From positions 1,071,387-1,135,386 of the forward strand of contig NZ_JH601133.1 of assembly GCF_000245795.1 (NCBI RefSeq): a DNA stretch of 64,000 nt, given 5' to 3'. The position numbers and the translations under genes were made by a program. Of the stretch, positions 44,913-54,245 are shown piece by piece; positions within the stretch are counted from its first letter, which is position 1, and every line of letters starts with the position of its first letter. This DNA comes from Facklamia languida CCUG 37842. Lineage in GTDB: Bacteria; Bacillota; Bacilli; Lactobacillales; Aerococcaceae. The notes beneath the pieces were generated by a model that was not told the DNA's origin, did not search any database, and worked only from the letters and a program-made list of their open reading frames with translations.

Positions 44913-47615
44913 TTGGAACATTCGAATCATACGCCAGAGCAATTGCTCAAGGTTATTCAGGAGGAAGAAAAGAATAAAGAACTGGGCCAGTTAAAAATTT
45001 TTTTTGGTTATGCTGCTGGAGTTGGAAAGACGTACGCAATGCTTGAAGCAGCTCATTTGGCAAAAGAGCGTGGAATGGATGTGGTGATTGGGTATATCGA
45101 ACCCCATACCCGCCCCAAAACTATGGCCCTCCTGCGAGGACTCGAACAGCTGCCCAATTTGCAGATAGCCTACAATGGGATCCGCCTTCGTGAATTTGAC
45201 CTAGATGCGGCACTTCAAAGAAAACCTGAAATTGTGATTGTCGATGAATTGGCTCATACCAATGCGGTTGGCTGTCGTCATGAGAAGCGGTATCAAGATA
45301 TTGAAGAATTATTAAATGCAGGCATCGATGTTTATACAACCATTAATGTTCAACATATTGAAAGTTTGAATGATACGGTCTCATCCATCACAGGTGTCAG
45401 GGTGCGAGAACGAATACCGGATTTTGTTTTTGACCGTGCGGACCAGGTGGAATTGGTCGATATTGAGCCCCAAGATTTGATTGACCGTTTTCAAGAGGGA
45501 GACGTCTATAAAGAACACCAGGCGAGACAGGCTCTTCAAAATTTCTTTTCAATTAAGAATTTAACTGCCTTAAGAGAAATCGCAATGCGGCGGTGTGCCG
45601 ATAAGGTCAATCGGTTGACCGAAAGTGCCAATATCACGAACCTCTCGGATTATCATACGGATGAGCATATCCTTGTATGCCTGTCGCCTTCACCATCGAA
45701 TGCCAAAGTCATTCGAACGGCTGCTCGCATGGCAAATGCTTTCAAAGGCATTTTTACAGCGCTCTATGTCGAAACACCTGAATTTGCTGATATGAGTGAT
45801 CAGAATCAAAAGCGCTTTCGTGCCAATATGCACCTGGCAGAACAGCTAGGCGCTACCATTGAGACGGTTTATGGGGAAGACATTCCTTTTCAAATTGCAG
45901 AGTTTGCCCGGCTATCCGGTGTCTCTCAGATTGTCATCGGACGTAGTGCCGCTATAAAAAAGAAATTTCTTGGCCAAAAAACACTGGTCGAAAAACTAAT
46001 ATCTGATGTCCCCAATATGGATGTTCATATTATTCCAGACATCATTTCGGCTGATTCCTTTTATCGCCTATTAAAGATAAGAATGAAGGTTGATCTTCAC
46101 TTTTCGCCTTTAGACCTACTTAAAAGTGTCGTAATTTTATTAGCAAGTAGCTTGATCGGCTTCGTGTTTCAGAGGTTTGGCTTTGTCGAAGCAAACATTA
46201 TCATTGTGTATGTGCTTGGGGTCCTCCTCATCTCGGTGGTCACCAAGAATCGGGTTTACAGTTTAATTTCCTCAGTTGTCAGTGTTCTCTTGTTTAATTT
46301 CCTTTTCACTGATCCCAAATATACCTTTCAAGCCACTGGCCAGGGTTATCCGGTAACCTTTATCATTATGTTTTTAGCTGCTTTTATAACCAGCTCTTTA
46401 GCCCTACAATTGCAGCGGAACACTTTGCAGTCTGCTAAGGCTGCTTATCGGATCAAAGTGTTATTTGATACCAACCAACTCCTCCAGAAGGCATCTGATA
46501 AGGAGGAAATTGTATCAACAGCGGCTAGCCAGTTAAATAAATTACTCGGTAAAGACATTATTATTTATTTAGTAGATAACAACATGCTTGGGGCACCGAT
46601 GTTTTTTTCCTTACAGGAAAAGCCAGTGACTCCCGAATTGATATCGAATAACGAAAAGGCGGTCGCCAGTTGGGTCCTTAAAAATAACAAGCATGCTGGA
46701 ACGACGACGAGGACCTTCTCCAATGCTCTGGCCAGATATTTAGCCGTCCGGGTGAATGATCGGGTCTATGGTGTAGTGGGTATTGTGATGAGGGAAGAGC
46801 CTTTAGACACCTTTGAGAATAGTATCCTACTCTCTCTTTTAGGTGAGTTCGCTCTATCATTAGAGAATGAACACAATGCTAGGGAAAAAGAAGCTGCTAA
46901 GATTCTCGCCAAGAATGAGCAGTTGCGAGCCAATATTCTTCGGACCATCTCTCATGATTTGAGAACACCTCTAACTTCTATTTCTGGAAATGCAAGTAAT
47001 CTGATTTCGAATAGTGAAGGCTTTGATGATGAAACGAAAAAGCAGTTATACAAAGATATTTATGACGATTCCATGTGGCTCATCAATCTGGTTGAAAACT
47101 TGCTGACTGTGACTCGGATTGAAGAAGGGCGGATGAACCTTCGAATCACTGAGGATTTGGTTGAGGACGCAGTCGCAGAAGCGCTTCAATTTATCAATCG
47201 AAAGAGTGAAGGCCACTCGATTCGAGTTGAACACAAAGAAGATTACCTACTGGCTAAAATGGATATCCGATTGATTGTACAAGTGATCATTAATATTTTG
47301 GATAATGCTATTAAATATACGCCCAAAGATTCCCATATCGTGATTAAAACAGAAAAACACGGCGATAAAGCAGTCATATCCATCGCAGATGATGGTGAAG
47401 GTCTCTCAGATGAAAGTAAGAAAAGAGTGTTTGACCGGTTCTATAATGGATCGAACACTCTGGCTGATAGCCGCAGAAGTCTTGGGTTAGGCTTGTCACT
47501 TTGTCAGTCGATTGTCAATGCTCATGGTGGAGAAATCTTTGTGAGGGACAATCAGCCACATGGTACAGTGTTTACCTTTACATTACCCACAGGGGAGGTG
47601 CAAATTCATGAATAA
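44913..47615 (+). CDS. kdpD: Sensor histidine kinase KdpD
   Basis: 900 aa. The N-terminal KdpD domain has Walker A GYAAGVGKTYAM (about residue 32); the USP-like domain follows (about 250-370), then four membrane helices (about 400-505), a GAF-like region, the histidine in ISHDLRTPLTS and the ATPase domain (NILDNAIKYTP, DDGEGL, LGLGLSL). The USP segment has S-P-S, 20 residues, then FTALY, the S-x-S-X20-FTAxY motif linked to c-di-AMP binding in Staphylococcus aureus KdpD. TTG start with a strong GGGGGGG site. It overlaps kdpE by 8 bases. Confidence 0.95.
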   Translation: MEHSNHTPEQLLKVIQEEEKNKELGQLKIFFGYAAGVGKTYAMLEAAHLAKERGMDVVIGYIEPHTRPKTMALLRGLEQLPNLQIAYNGIRLREFDLDAALQRKPEIVIVDELAHTNAVGCRHEKRYQDIEELLNAGIDVYTTINVQHIESLNDTVSSITGVRVRERIPDFVFDRADQVELVDIEPQDLIDRFQEGDVYKEHQARQALQNFFSIKNLTALREIAMRRCADKVNRLTESANITNLSDYHTDEHILVCLSPSPSNAKVIRTAARMANAFKGIFTALYVETPEFADMSDQNQKRFRANMHLAEQLGATIETVYGEDIPFQIAEFARLSGVSQIVIGRSAAIKKKFLGQKTLVEKLISDVPNMDVHIIPDIISADSFYRLLKIRMKVDLHFSPLDLLKSVVILLASSLIGFVFQRFGFVEANIIIVYVLGVLLISVVTKNRVYSLISSVVSVLLFNFLFTDPKYTFQATGQGYPVTFIIMFLAAFITSSLALQLQRNTLQSAKAAYRIKVLFDTNQLLQKASDKEEIVSTAASQLNKLLGKDIIIYLVDNNMLGAPMFFSLQEKPVTPELISNNEKAVASWVLKNNKHAGTTTRTFSNALARYLAVRVNDRVYGVVGIVMREEPLDTFENSILLSLLGEFALSLENEHNAREKEAAKILAKNEQLRANILRTISHDLRTPLTSISGNASNLISNSEGFDDETKKQLYKDIYDDSMWLINLVENLLTVTRIEEGRMNLRITEDLVEDAVAEALQFINRKSEGHSIRVEHKEDYLLAKMDIRLIVQVIINILDNAIKYTPKDSHIVIKTEKHGDKAVISIADDGEGLSDESKKRVFDRFYNGSNTLADSRRSLGLGLSLCQSIVNAHGGEIFVRDNQPHGTVFTFTLPTGEVQIHE

Positions 47616-48309
47616 CTCATTGATCCTAGTTGTAGAAGATGATACATCAGTGAGAAATTTGATCACAACAACCCTCAAAGCGCATAATTATCGTTTTTTG
47701 ACCGCCTATAATGGCTCCTCAGCAATCGCTGAAGCTTCTTCTCACAATCCCGATATCGTCTTGCTAGATCTAGGTCTACCCGATATGGATGGGGTTGAAA
47801 TTATTCAAACGATTCGGTCCTGGTCGAACATGCCAATTATCGTGATCAGTGCACGTAGTGAGGATAGTGATAAGATCAATGCACTTGATGCAGGGGCGGA
47901 CGACTATCTAACAAAACCTTTTTCTGTGGAAGAATTACTGGCCAGGATCCGTGTCACTCAGAGACGTCTTCCCATAATGCAACGGAGTTCCTCAGAAGAA
48001 ACGTCTGTCTTTGTGAATGGAGACTTGCGATTAGACTATGCCGCTGGATGTGTCTTCCTTAATGAAGAAGAATTGCACTTGACACCGATTGAGTACAAAT
48101 TACTTTGCTTGCTGGCCAAACATGTTGGGAAGGTCTTGACGCATACCTTTATTACGCAAGCGATTTGGGGGAGAAGTTGGGATAATGATATTGCTTCTTT
48201 GCGGGTATTTATGGCCACACTGCGCAAAAAAATTGAAAACCAGGCGAATTCGCCGCAATATATCCAAACCCATATTGGTGTCGGCTACCGCATGATGAAG
48301 GTAGAATAA
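47608..48309 (+). CDS. kdpE: Response regulator KdpE
   Basis: 233-aa OmpR-family regulator that activates kdpFABC under low potassium or osmotic stress. The receiver Asp is in VLLDLGLPDMDG, the Lys in YLTKPFS, and the winged helix ends HIGVGYRMM. ATG 47608 overlaps the kdpD stop (ATGAATAA) with GGGGAGGTG before it. It is the last gene of the locus. Confidence 0.95.
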   Translation: MNNSLILVVEDDTSVRNLITTTLKAHNYRFLTAYNGSSAIAEASSHNPDIVLLDLGLPDMDGVEIIQTIRSWSNMPIIVISARSEDSDKINALDAGADDYLTKPFSVEELLARIRVTQRRLPIMQRSSSEETSVFVNGDLRLDYAAGCVFLNEEELHLTPIEYKLLCLLAKHVGKVLTHTFITQAIWGRSWDNDIASLRVFMATLRKKIENQANSPQYIQTHIGVGYRMMKVE

Positions 48310-48499
48310 TGGCTCCCATATTAAGGAAAGTTTTTCAGGTGACCCTATCTGAATTTATAATTAGTCATTCACCGAATCAGTTGAAGCTAGGATGATTTCC
48401 TATTTTTTCCCAAAACGCTTTTTAATTTGGGGCTATAAAAAATTTGAGCAAGCTTAAGAAAACTAGAACCTTATGATTGGTTGGCTGAGTTGTGCTCTT

Positions 48500-48534
48500 T
48501 AAGATTGGAGTAGGATGGCCCCATTCCAATCTTA
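48500..48534. repeat. Inverted repeat downstream of kdpE
   Basis: TAAGATTGGA pairs perfectly with TCCAATCTTA around 15 bases. There is no T-run, so it may be a processing or weak termination stem in the 380-base gap after kdpE. Confidence 0.5.
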
Positions 48535-48590
48535 TTCGAGGAGATCCGATCGATTAGGGCATCCGGTCTCTGCCATGCTTCTACTAACCA

Positions 48591-48678
48591 AAAAACAGTC
48601 AATCCGCTACTCGCTGCCGATTAAAGGTTTTGAATGACCTTTTAGGGGGCTGCTGATGGATCGACTGTTTTTTATTTT
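48591..48678 (-). terminator. Terminator-like structure of the merR gene
   Basis: AAAAACAGTC-A-ATCC pairs with GGAT-C-GACTGTTTTT across a loop that itself folds (AAAGGTTTT with GACCTTT). T-rich tails on both strands suggest bidirectional termination between kdpE and the leftward merR-type gene. Confidence 0.6.
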
Positions 48679-48692
48679 AAAGCATCTTTACT

Positions 48693-49427
48693 TTATTGAC
48701 ATTTGACGTAGGCTTGAATGGCATCGCAGACATATTGAGCCGTGCCTTCACCGAATTGGTCGATGTTCTTTTTGAACTCAGGGTCTTGAATGTAACCGTA
48801 ACCGATCGATGAGAAGACTTCTAGGCTACAGTCAAAAGCGTAAGTGCATAAGTAGTGATGCAATCTTCCTGCCAAATCAACGTTTTCTTGACTTGTTGGA
48901 TTGAATCCATCAGTCTTATTTTGAGCGAAAGCAAAGAAAACATCATTAAATTCATCTGTTGTTTCCTGTTCTTTTCCTTCTTGCTTTTTAAACGCTTGTT
49001 CAACCACTTCTTTTCCGTAGCGATCGATGGCCGTCTGCTTATATTTTGAATGATCCTGGTAAGTAAACCCAGCAAACTTATCTTGAGTGGACATGGTGAT
49101 TCTCCTTTCATGAGCTGAGATCGTTTTTTCTAAAGTGTCGATCAGTGTTAGGAGTTTTTCTTTCTCTTTGAGCATTAACTGAAGCTGATTTTGAAGGTGT
49201 GAGAGTACTTTTGTATCCTCTTCTCTAAGCAGGACTTTGATCTTCTTCAAGGGAAAGCCTAGGTATTTGTAGAACAAGATCATCTGAAGAAAAGATAGGT
49301 CTTCTTCAGAGTAGTAGCGGTAGCCATTTTCCTTCTTCTGAGGAGACAATAAGCCAATCGCATCATAATGGTGTAAAGTGCGCACCGATACACCACTCAT
49401 TTCACTCACTTCTTTAATCTGATACAT
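48693..49427 (-). CDS. MerR-family regulator with TipAS domain
   Basis: 244 aa. The N-terminal MerR DNA-binding domain (YQIKEVSEMSGVSVRTLHHYDAIGLL, about residues 2-28) is followed by a long dimer helix (about 77-118) and a C-terminal TipAS-type antibiotic-binding domain (DEFNDVFFAFA, then LHHYLCTYAFDCS and EGTAQYVCDAIQAY). Mta and TipA relatives activate multidrug-resistance genes when they bind drugs. It reads leftward, away from the membrane genes to its right, which are candidate targets. Confidence 0.9.
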   Translation of the reverse strand: MYQIKEVSEMSGVSVRTLHHYDAIGLLSPQKKENGYRYYSEEDLSFLQMILFYKYLGFPLKKIKVLLREEDTKVLSHLQNQLQLMLKEKEKLLTLIDTLEKTISAHERRITMSTQDKFAGFTYQDHSKYKQTAIDRYGKEVVEQAFKKQEGKEQETTDEFNDVFFAFAQNKTDGFNPTSQENVDLAGRLHHYLCTYAFDCSLEVFSSIGYGYIQDPEFKKNIDQFGEGTAQYVCDAIQAYVKCQ

Positions 49428-49774
49428 TCAATTTCCTCCTAACATTTTTCAGTATAAACTATGACGTAAGGGGAGGGTCAACCTTCTTTTTACTTAAGTG
49501 TCGCTACTGACCAAGCTGGGTGATGAAAGCCATAAAATAGCTTCCAATGGGCACACTATTGTTTAGGGCAAGTAACCAGGTCGATATAGGCATTGGATTG
49601 GTCGAGTTTCCCCCTATGATTAGAAAAAGACGACTGCCTGGAGTATAATTGATGAAGATAATGGATGGTAGCATGGTTAAGACTAGTTCATAGTGGTTAT
49701 CAAATAAAAAAATAAGGGTGTAAGTCAGAACAGAAGCTATCTACATCCTTTAATTAAAGGAGAGTAGGATCGGA
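49428..49774. other. Intergenic region with divergent promoters expected
   Basis: This gap between the leftward merR-type gene and the rightward membrane genes should hold their promoters. I see a purine-rich ribosome site before 49775 but no convincing MerR-type dyad or ORF. Confidence 0.35.
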
Positions 49775-50035
49775 ATGGATCTTCTAAGAGTATTATTACC
49801 TGTAATTTTAATCTGTGTGCTTGTTGTTTATATCATCTATTACACAGTGAAGAAGGGAAAAGCAAAATCAAGTGAGGAAGAACAAAAAGAAGAGAATCAC
49901 ATGACGGAAGGCATGGCAGTTGGGATGTGTCTGGGTACAGCAGTCGGTGTGGCACTCGGCTCAGAGAATATCGCCATCGGCATGTCCATTGGCATGTTGT
50001 TGGGCATGATTGTGGGGATGAGTCGTCCTAAATAG
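49775..50035 (+). CDS. Small glycine-zipper membrane protein
   Basis: 86 aa. An N-terminal membrane helix (residues 5-24), a charged linker (KSSEEEQKEEN) and a C-terminal glycine-rich hydrophobic hairpin (GMAVGMCLGTAVGVALG, then IAIGMSIGMLLGMIVGM) with small residues every fourth position. Such glycine zippers favour helix packing or oligomerisation. AAAGGAGAG precedes the ATG. It lies 39 bases before the exporter-family gene. No function is known. Confidence 0.7.
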   Translation: MDLLRVLLPVILICVLVVYIIYYTVKKGKAKSSEEEQKEENHMTEGMAVGMCLGTAVGVALGSENIAIGMSIGMLLGMIVGMSRPK

Positions 50036-50074
50036 AGGTTGATGAATGATGGATACAGGTGAAAGGAATGCTAC

Positions 50075-51070
50075 ATGAATAAAGCGATTATGATTCGAAC
50101 CGTCAAGATTGCGCTAGCAGCCCTCTTGGCCATTTTTTTAGCCCAATGGCTAGGCCTTGAATTCTCGTCAGCCGCGGGGATTATTGCGATCTTAAATATT
50201 TTTGAGACCCGAAAAGCCACGATGCAAGGTGGCTTGAAGCGAACTGTGTCGGCTGTGATTGCTTTATTTGTTGGAGGGGTTCTCTTTGAGCTGATTGGCT
50301 ATGATACTTGGGTCTTTGGCTTATATTTATTAATTTTTGTTCCGGTCTCCTTCTTATTAAAAGTTGAAATCGGCCTGGGTCCCTCAAGTGTCCTTTTGAC
50401 CCATCTTTTGGCCTTTGGCGAAATTAACCTAGGAATTATTCTAAATGAAATGGGACTCGTCATCATTGGGACGTCATTTGCCATGTTGACCAATTATTAT
50501 GCGCCCAATAGTCAATCTGAGTTGATCCGCTTGATTGAAGGAATTGACCGAGAAATTGAATCCTTACTTAAGCTCTATGGTCAGTCCTTAGTGGATTCCT
50601 TGGATGTCCAAGCCTATGAGGACTTGATCGATACCTTGGAGAAAGATCTATCGGATGCGATTGTCTTGGCTGTGACTGAACAGGACAACCTAATTGAGCA
50701 TAGCAGTGACCTCCTCTATATCTTGCGTTTGAGGGAGATGGAACTCGACCTTCTTCAGGACATGTATGATAATCTCAAAACCATCCCACCCGAATATTCG
50801 GATGGTCAGCTGGTCTCCGATATTCTCATTCAAACGGCAAATAGCTTAAATAAGGAAGCCGATATTCAAAAGATGAAAGACCGAGTGGCCTATCTCAAAG
50901 ACCACTTCCATATGATGCAACTCCCTCAAACTCATGAGGAATTTGCGATTCGTGCTGCGATCTTCCAAGTCTTCCGTGACCTGGACCAGTTCATCGAAAT
51001 TAGCAATCGGATTAATCTAAAGGCAAAATCTAAAGGAATTCTGGCTGGGTTGTTGATTAAGACGAAGTAA
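50075..51070 (+). CDS. Aromatic acid exporter family (ArAE/DUF939) protein
   Basis: 331 aa. The N-terminal half (residues 1-150) has about five to six membrane segments, with FSSAAGIIAILNIFETRKATMQGG typical of the family; the C-terminal half is a cytoplasmic helical domain (about 160-330) with heptad-like stretches. Relatives are FUSC-like exporters of small aromatic or toxic compounds; Gram-positive members are uncharacterised. GAAAGGAATGCTAC lies before the ATG. Confidence 0.85.
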   Translation: MNKAIMIRTVKIALAALLAIFLAQWLGLEFSSAAGIIAILNIFETRKATMQGGLKRTVSAVIALFVGGVLFELIGYDTWVFGLYLLIFVPVSFLLKVEIGLGPSSVLLTHLLAFGEINLGIILNEMGLVIIGTSFAMLTNYYAPNSQSELIRLIEGIDREIESLLKLYGQSLVDSLDVQAYEDLIDTLEKDLSDAIVLAVTEQDNLIEHSSDLLYILRLREMELDLLQDMYDNLKTIPPEYSDGQLVSDILIQTANSLNKEADIQKMKDRVAYLKDHFHMMQLPQTHEEFAIRAAIFQVFRDLDQFIEISNRINLKAKSKGILAGLLIKTK

Positions 51071-51171
51071 AGGGCTTACGAACTAGCTGAAGGTGGATGA
51101 AGAAGGATCGTGTTCTCTAGTTCATTCGAAAGCTAATTATTAAATTTTCTGATAACAGTTAATAATGAAGA

Positions 51172-51206
51172 GACCATCTTTAGGTTAGGATGGTCGTTTT
51201 TTGTCT
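51172..51206 (+). terminator. Terminator after the exporter gene
   Basis: GACCATC pairs with GATGGTC around TTTAGGTTAG, followed by GTTTTTTG. Confidence 0.85.
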
Positions 51207-51297
51207 ATTTATTTATCGAAGAACCTTATTTGAAGACTGGTAGGACTCATTCCTACAATAGGGAAGGAGAAGTATGATCCAGAAAGAAGGGTAATCA

Positions 51298-52230
51298 GTG
51301 CAATACAATTCTGCTATAGATCTTATTGGAAATACGCCATTGCTGAAATTAAATCGCGTATTTAAACAAGAGCAGGCAAATGTCTACGTCAAGTTGGAAA
51401 TGTTCAATGCAGCAGGGTCTGTTAAAGATCGAGTCGCTCTGAGGATGATTGAAGCCGCTGAACAATCAGGTGAATTAAAACCAGGTCAGACGATCCTGGA
51501 GTGTACCTCCGGGAATACAGGAGTTGGATTAGCCATGGTTGGAGCTTTAAAGGGATATCCTGTGATTATCGTGATGTCTAAGAAGGCTAGTCGAGAGCGA
51601 CAGCAGTTAATTTCGGCCTATGGGGGGCAGGTGATTTTATCATCAAGTCCAGGAGGAATTGCAGAAGATGTCGACCGTTATCGACAAATTGCTAAGGACA
51701 AGGGATATTTTTTTATGTCGCAATTCTGGAATAGGGAGAATCCTCGATCTCACTACGAATCAACCGGTCCGGAAATTGTGAAAGATTTGGGCCAAGCTCC
51801 GGATGCACTATTTGCAGGAGTCGGTACGGGTGGAACCTTGACAGGTACAGGAAGTTATCTAAAAGAATGTAATCCTAGTTGCCAGGTCTATGCGATTGAA
51901 CCGAGTGAAGCTGCTGTCTTATTGGGTGGAGAGGATGGTGAACACCAAATATCCGGTATAGGGGTGTCTATTTTGCCTGGAATTCTGGATCAGAGTCTGA
52001 TTGATAAAGAACTAACGGTTAATTCCGAAACTGCAATCGACTGGGTTAAGCGGTTAGCACAGGAAGAAGGACTCTTCCTAGGAGCCTCCTCTGCTGCTGC
52101 TATAGCCGCAGTCAATCAGGTGATTGATCAATTTGAAAGTGACCAGAACTTAGTCGTGATTTGCCCTGACTCAGGAGAGCGCTACTTATCAATGGAATTG
52201 TTGCCGAACCATGTGATGGATGATCAATAG
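51298..52230 (+). CDS. cysK: Cysteine synthase/cystathionine beta-synthase family protein (PLP)
   Basis: 310-aa cytoplasmic PLP enzyme. The lysine that binds PLP is K43 in AAGSVKDRVAL; TSGNTGVGLA and GVGTGGTLTG are the substrate and phosphate loops. It makes cysteine from O-acetylserine and sulfide, or cystathionine from serine and homocysteine; sequence alone does not settle which. GTG start with AAGAAGG upstream. It is followed 13 bases later by a MetB/CGL-type enzyme, and that pairing is common in low-GC bacteria for cysteine/methionine interconversion. Confidence 0.88.
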   Translation: MQYNSAIDLIGNTPLLKLNRVFKQEQANVYVKLEMFNAAGSVKDRVALRMIEAAEQSGELKPGQTILECTSGNTGVGLAMVGALKGYPVIIVMSKKASRERQQLISAYGGQVILSSSPGGIAEDVDRYRQIAKDKGYFFMSQFWNRENPRSHYESTGPEIVKDLGQAPDALFAGVGTGGTLTGTGSYLKECNPSCQVYAIEPSEAAVLLGGEDGEHQISGIGVSILPGILDQSLIDKELTVNSETAIDWVKRLAQEEGLFLGASSAAAIAAVNQVIDQFESDQNLVVICPDSGERYLSMELLPNHVMDDQ

Positions 52231-52243
52231 AAAGAGGGATATT

Positions 52244-53392
52244 ATGAATGATTTTTTAACACGCGCAATACACAGCGGCCGCTTAGAAGATAGCCAATAC
52301 CCGGGGCCTTCCTATCCAATTTATTTGTCTTCAACTTATAACCAAGCGGGTATCGATAGCTTTGGTGAATTTATGTACTCTCGCTCAGGGAACCCAACCA
52401 GGTCTCACTTGGAAGAGCAAGTGGCAAGTATTGAGGACTGCCAACATGTATTAGCTACTTCATCTGGGATGGCCGCAACCGCAATTGCCCTATCTTTCCT
52501 ACAGGCCGGAGATAAGATCCTGTTGAATTCAAATGTCTATGGTGGGACTTGGACCTATGTTTCTGACTTCTTGAAGCAGAAAGGAGTTCATTATGAGATA
52601 GTAACAGACTTTAATGTCTATCAATTTGACGAGCTTGATCCTTCGGTCAAAGCAGTTTTCATCGAAACACCTTCAAATCCTTTGGTCGAAGTGACGGATA
52701 TTGCGTATGTTGCCCAGGCTGCTAAGCAAAAAGGGATCAAAGTAATTGTAGATAATACATTTATGACAGCTTACCTTCAAGAGCCATTAAAGTTGGGGGC
52801 AGATGTGGTCGTTTATTCTGCAACCAAGTATTATGGTGGGCACTCTGATTTGATTGCAGGTTTGATTGCGCTCAATGATTCAACATTATTTGACATTTAC
52901 AAGAAACAACGCAAGCTCTATGGATCACCGCTTGCTCCTTTTGACTGTTTCTTGTTAAGTCGAGGGATTAAGACAATGCCTCTGCGGATCGATCGTCAAG
53001 AGTCAAATACTCAAGCGATTGTTTCCTTTCTAAAGGATCACCCCGCTTGTGACCGTATCTATTACACTGGATTGGACCCTGAATCGGATTCATACGCAAT
53101 CCAAGTCAAACAAGCAAAAGGATTTGGCTCATTAATCTCTTTTGAACTCAATGAATCATATCATTTGGAAGCCTTCTTTAAAGCTCTGAAGGTCTTTGAT
53201 TTGGCAGTTTCTTTAGGCGGAGTTGAGTCTTTAATTTGTTTGCCAGCTACGATGACACACGAAGATTATGCGCCAGAGCTACTCCATCAGATTGGAATTA
53301 AGTCAAACCTCTTGCGGATAGCGATCGGTATCGAGGGAATTGAAGATCTGAAAGAAGATCTGAGACAAGCCTTTGAAGCAGCCAAGATTTAG
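52244..53392 (+). CDS. Cystathionine gamma-synthase/lyase-family PLP enzyme
   Basis: 382 aa of the Cys/Met metabolism PLP family. The PLP lysine is in VVYSATKYYGGHSD (about residue 200); YSRSGNPTRSHLEEQVA and VFIETPSNPLVEVTDI are family hallmarks. It could act as cystathionine gamma-lyase, making cysteine from cystathionine made by the upstream enzyme, or as gamma-synthase. ATG 52244 is preferred over the upstream in-frame ATG because AGAAAGAGGG sits at the right distance. A bidirectional terminator follows. Confidence 0.9.
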   Translation: MNDFLTRAIHSGRLEDSQYPGPSYPIYLSSTYNQAGIDSFGEFMYSRSGNPTRSHLEEQVASIEDCQHVLATSSGMAATAIALSFLQAGDKILLNSNVYGGTWTYVSDFLKQKGVHYEIVTDFNVYQFDELDPSVKAVFIETPSNPLVEVTDIAYVAQAAKQKGIKVIVDNTFMTAYLQEPLKLGADVVVYSATKYYGGHSDLIAGLIALNDSTLFDIYKKQRKLYGSPLAPFDCFLLSRGIKTMPLRIDRQESNTQAIVSFLKDHPACDRIYYTGLDPESDSYAIQVKQAKGFGSLISFELNESYHLEAFFKALKVFDLAVSLGGVESLICLPATMTHEDYAPELLHQIGIKSNLLRIAIGIEGIEDLKEDLRQAFEAAKI

Positions 53393-53394
53393 TC

Positions 53395-53436
53395 AAAAAA
53401 ACAAAACTGCTCCTTTGATTGGAGCAGTTTTTTGTT
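53395..53436. terminator. Bidirectional terminator between convergent genes
   Basis: AAACTGCTCC and GGAGCAGTTT form a perfect 10-bp stem with a TTTGATT loop and T/A runs on both sides. It ends the rightward cys genes and the leftward PhnD-like gene. Confidence 0.9.
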
Positions 53437-54245
53437 TAACGTTTGAGAATTTCTTGATTGTAAGCTTCATAGATATTGAGGTAATCTGCACCATCTAATA
53501 AGAGCTGATAACGATCAGGTCTTCCCTCGACCCATTTATTGACCCCTTCCATCCGCATTTCTTTGGCAACAAGGGGGTCATCTTTATCCATTTTTAGCAT
53601 TAAGTCGATCAGCTTATGATAGTCTTCAGATTTTTCTTTGTCTAAATTGGGTTGACCAAGGAAGATACAGTGGTCCCAGACAGGTGTGCGTCCAATAACT
53701 TTTAGCTCCCAGTCCATATAGACACCAAAAGCGAGCTCTTTTAAAAAGTTACGGTAGAAAGAGACTGCACAGTCAATTTGGCCTTCATACATCGCACGTA
53801 TCCCCTCGTTTTGAGTAGGAAAATTCACTTCTTGATAGTCTTTGTTGATTTCTAAGCCAGCTTCTCGCAAATATTGTGCTGGAATGATTCGAGACTCAGC
53901 AGAATATTTGGGGCCAGTCGAGATGGTCTTCCCTCTGAGGTCTTCAATTGACTGGATAGGGCTGTCAGACCGTGTAATAAAAACAGAATGGCAATCAATG
54001 TCTGTGTCTTCAGCGAGCGGAGCTAGTTGTTTGCCATCAAGGTGATGATTTATAATCGCATAATTTAAGGGACCACCCCAGAAGAGATCAGCTTTACCAT
54101 CGAGAAAATAATTTAAAGCGGTATTAGCAGGTGAGAGGTGAAGTACCTCAATTTCAAGTCCATTCTTAGCAAAGTAAGCAAGATAAGCATCAAAGATCTC
54201 GACATAAGCAGCTGAAGCATCCATTGTAATCGTTAGTTTATTCAA
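53436..54245 (-). CDS. PhnD-like periplasmic-binding-fold protein without signal peptide
   Basis: 269 aa. The protein has the PhnD/NMT1 binding fold: ADLFWGGPLNYAII, the domain hinge SIEDLRGKTISTGPKYSAESRIIPAQYL and GQIDCAVSFYRNF. It begins directly at the first beta strand (MNKLTITMDASAAYVEIF), with no signal sequence, so it should stay in the cytoplasm. GGAGGTTTAAAT precedes the ATG. It could be an enzyme or ligand sensor rather than a transport protein; location beside sulfur genes suggests an organosulfur or related ligand. Confidence 0.75.
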   Translation of the reverse strand: MNKLTITMDASAAYVEIFDAYLAYFAKNGLEIEVLHLSPANTALNYFLDGKADLFWGGPLNYAIINHHLDGKQLAPLAEDTDIDCHSVFITRSDSPIQSIEDLRGKTISTGPKYSAESRIIPAQYLREAGLEINKDYQEVNFPTQNEGIRAMYEGQIDCAVSFYRNFLKELAFGVYMDWELKVIGRTPVWDHCIFLGQPNLDKEKSEDYHKLIDLMLKMDKDDPLVAKEMRMEGVNKWVEGRPDRYQLLLDGADYLNIYEAYNQEILKR

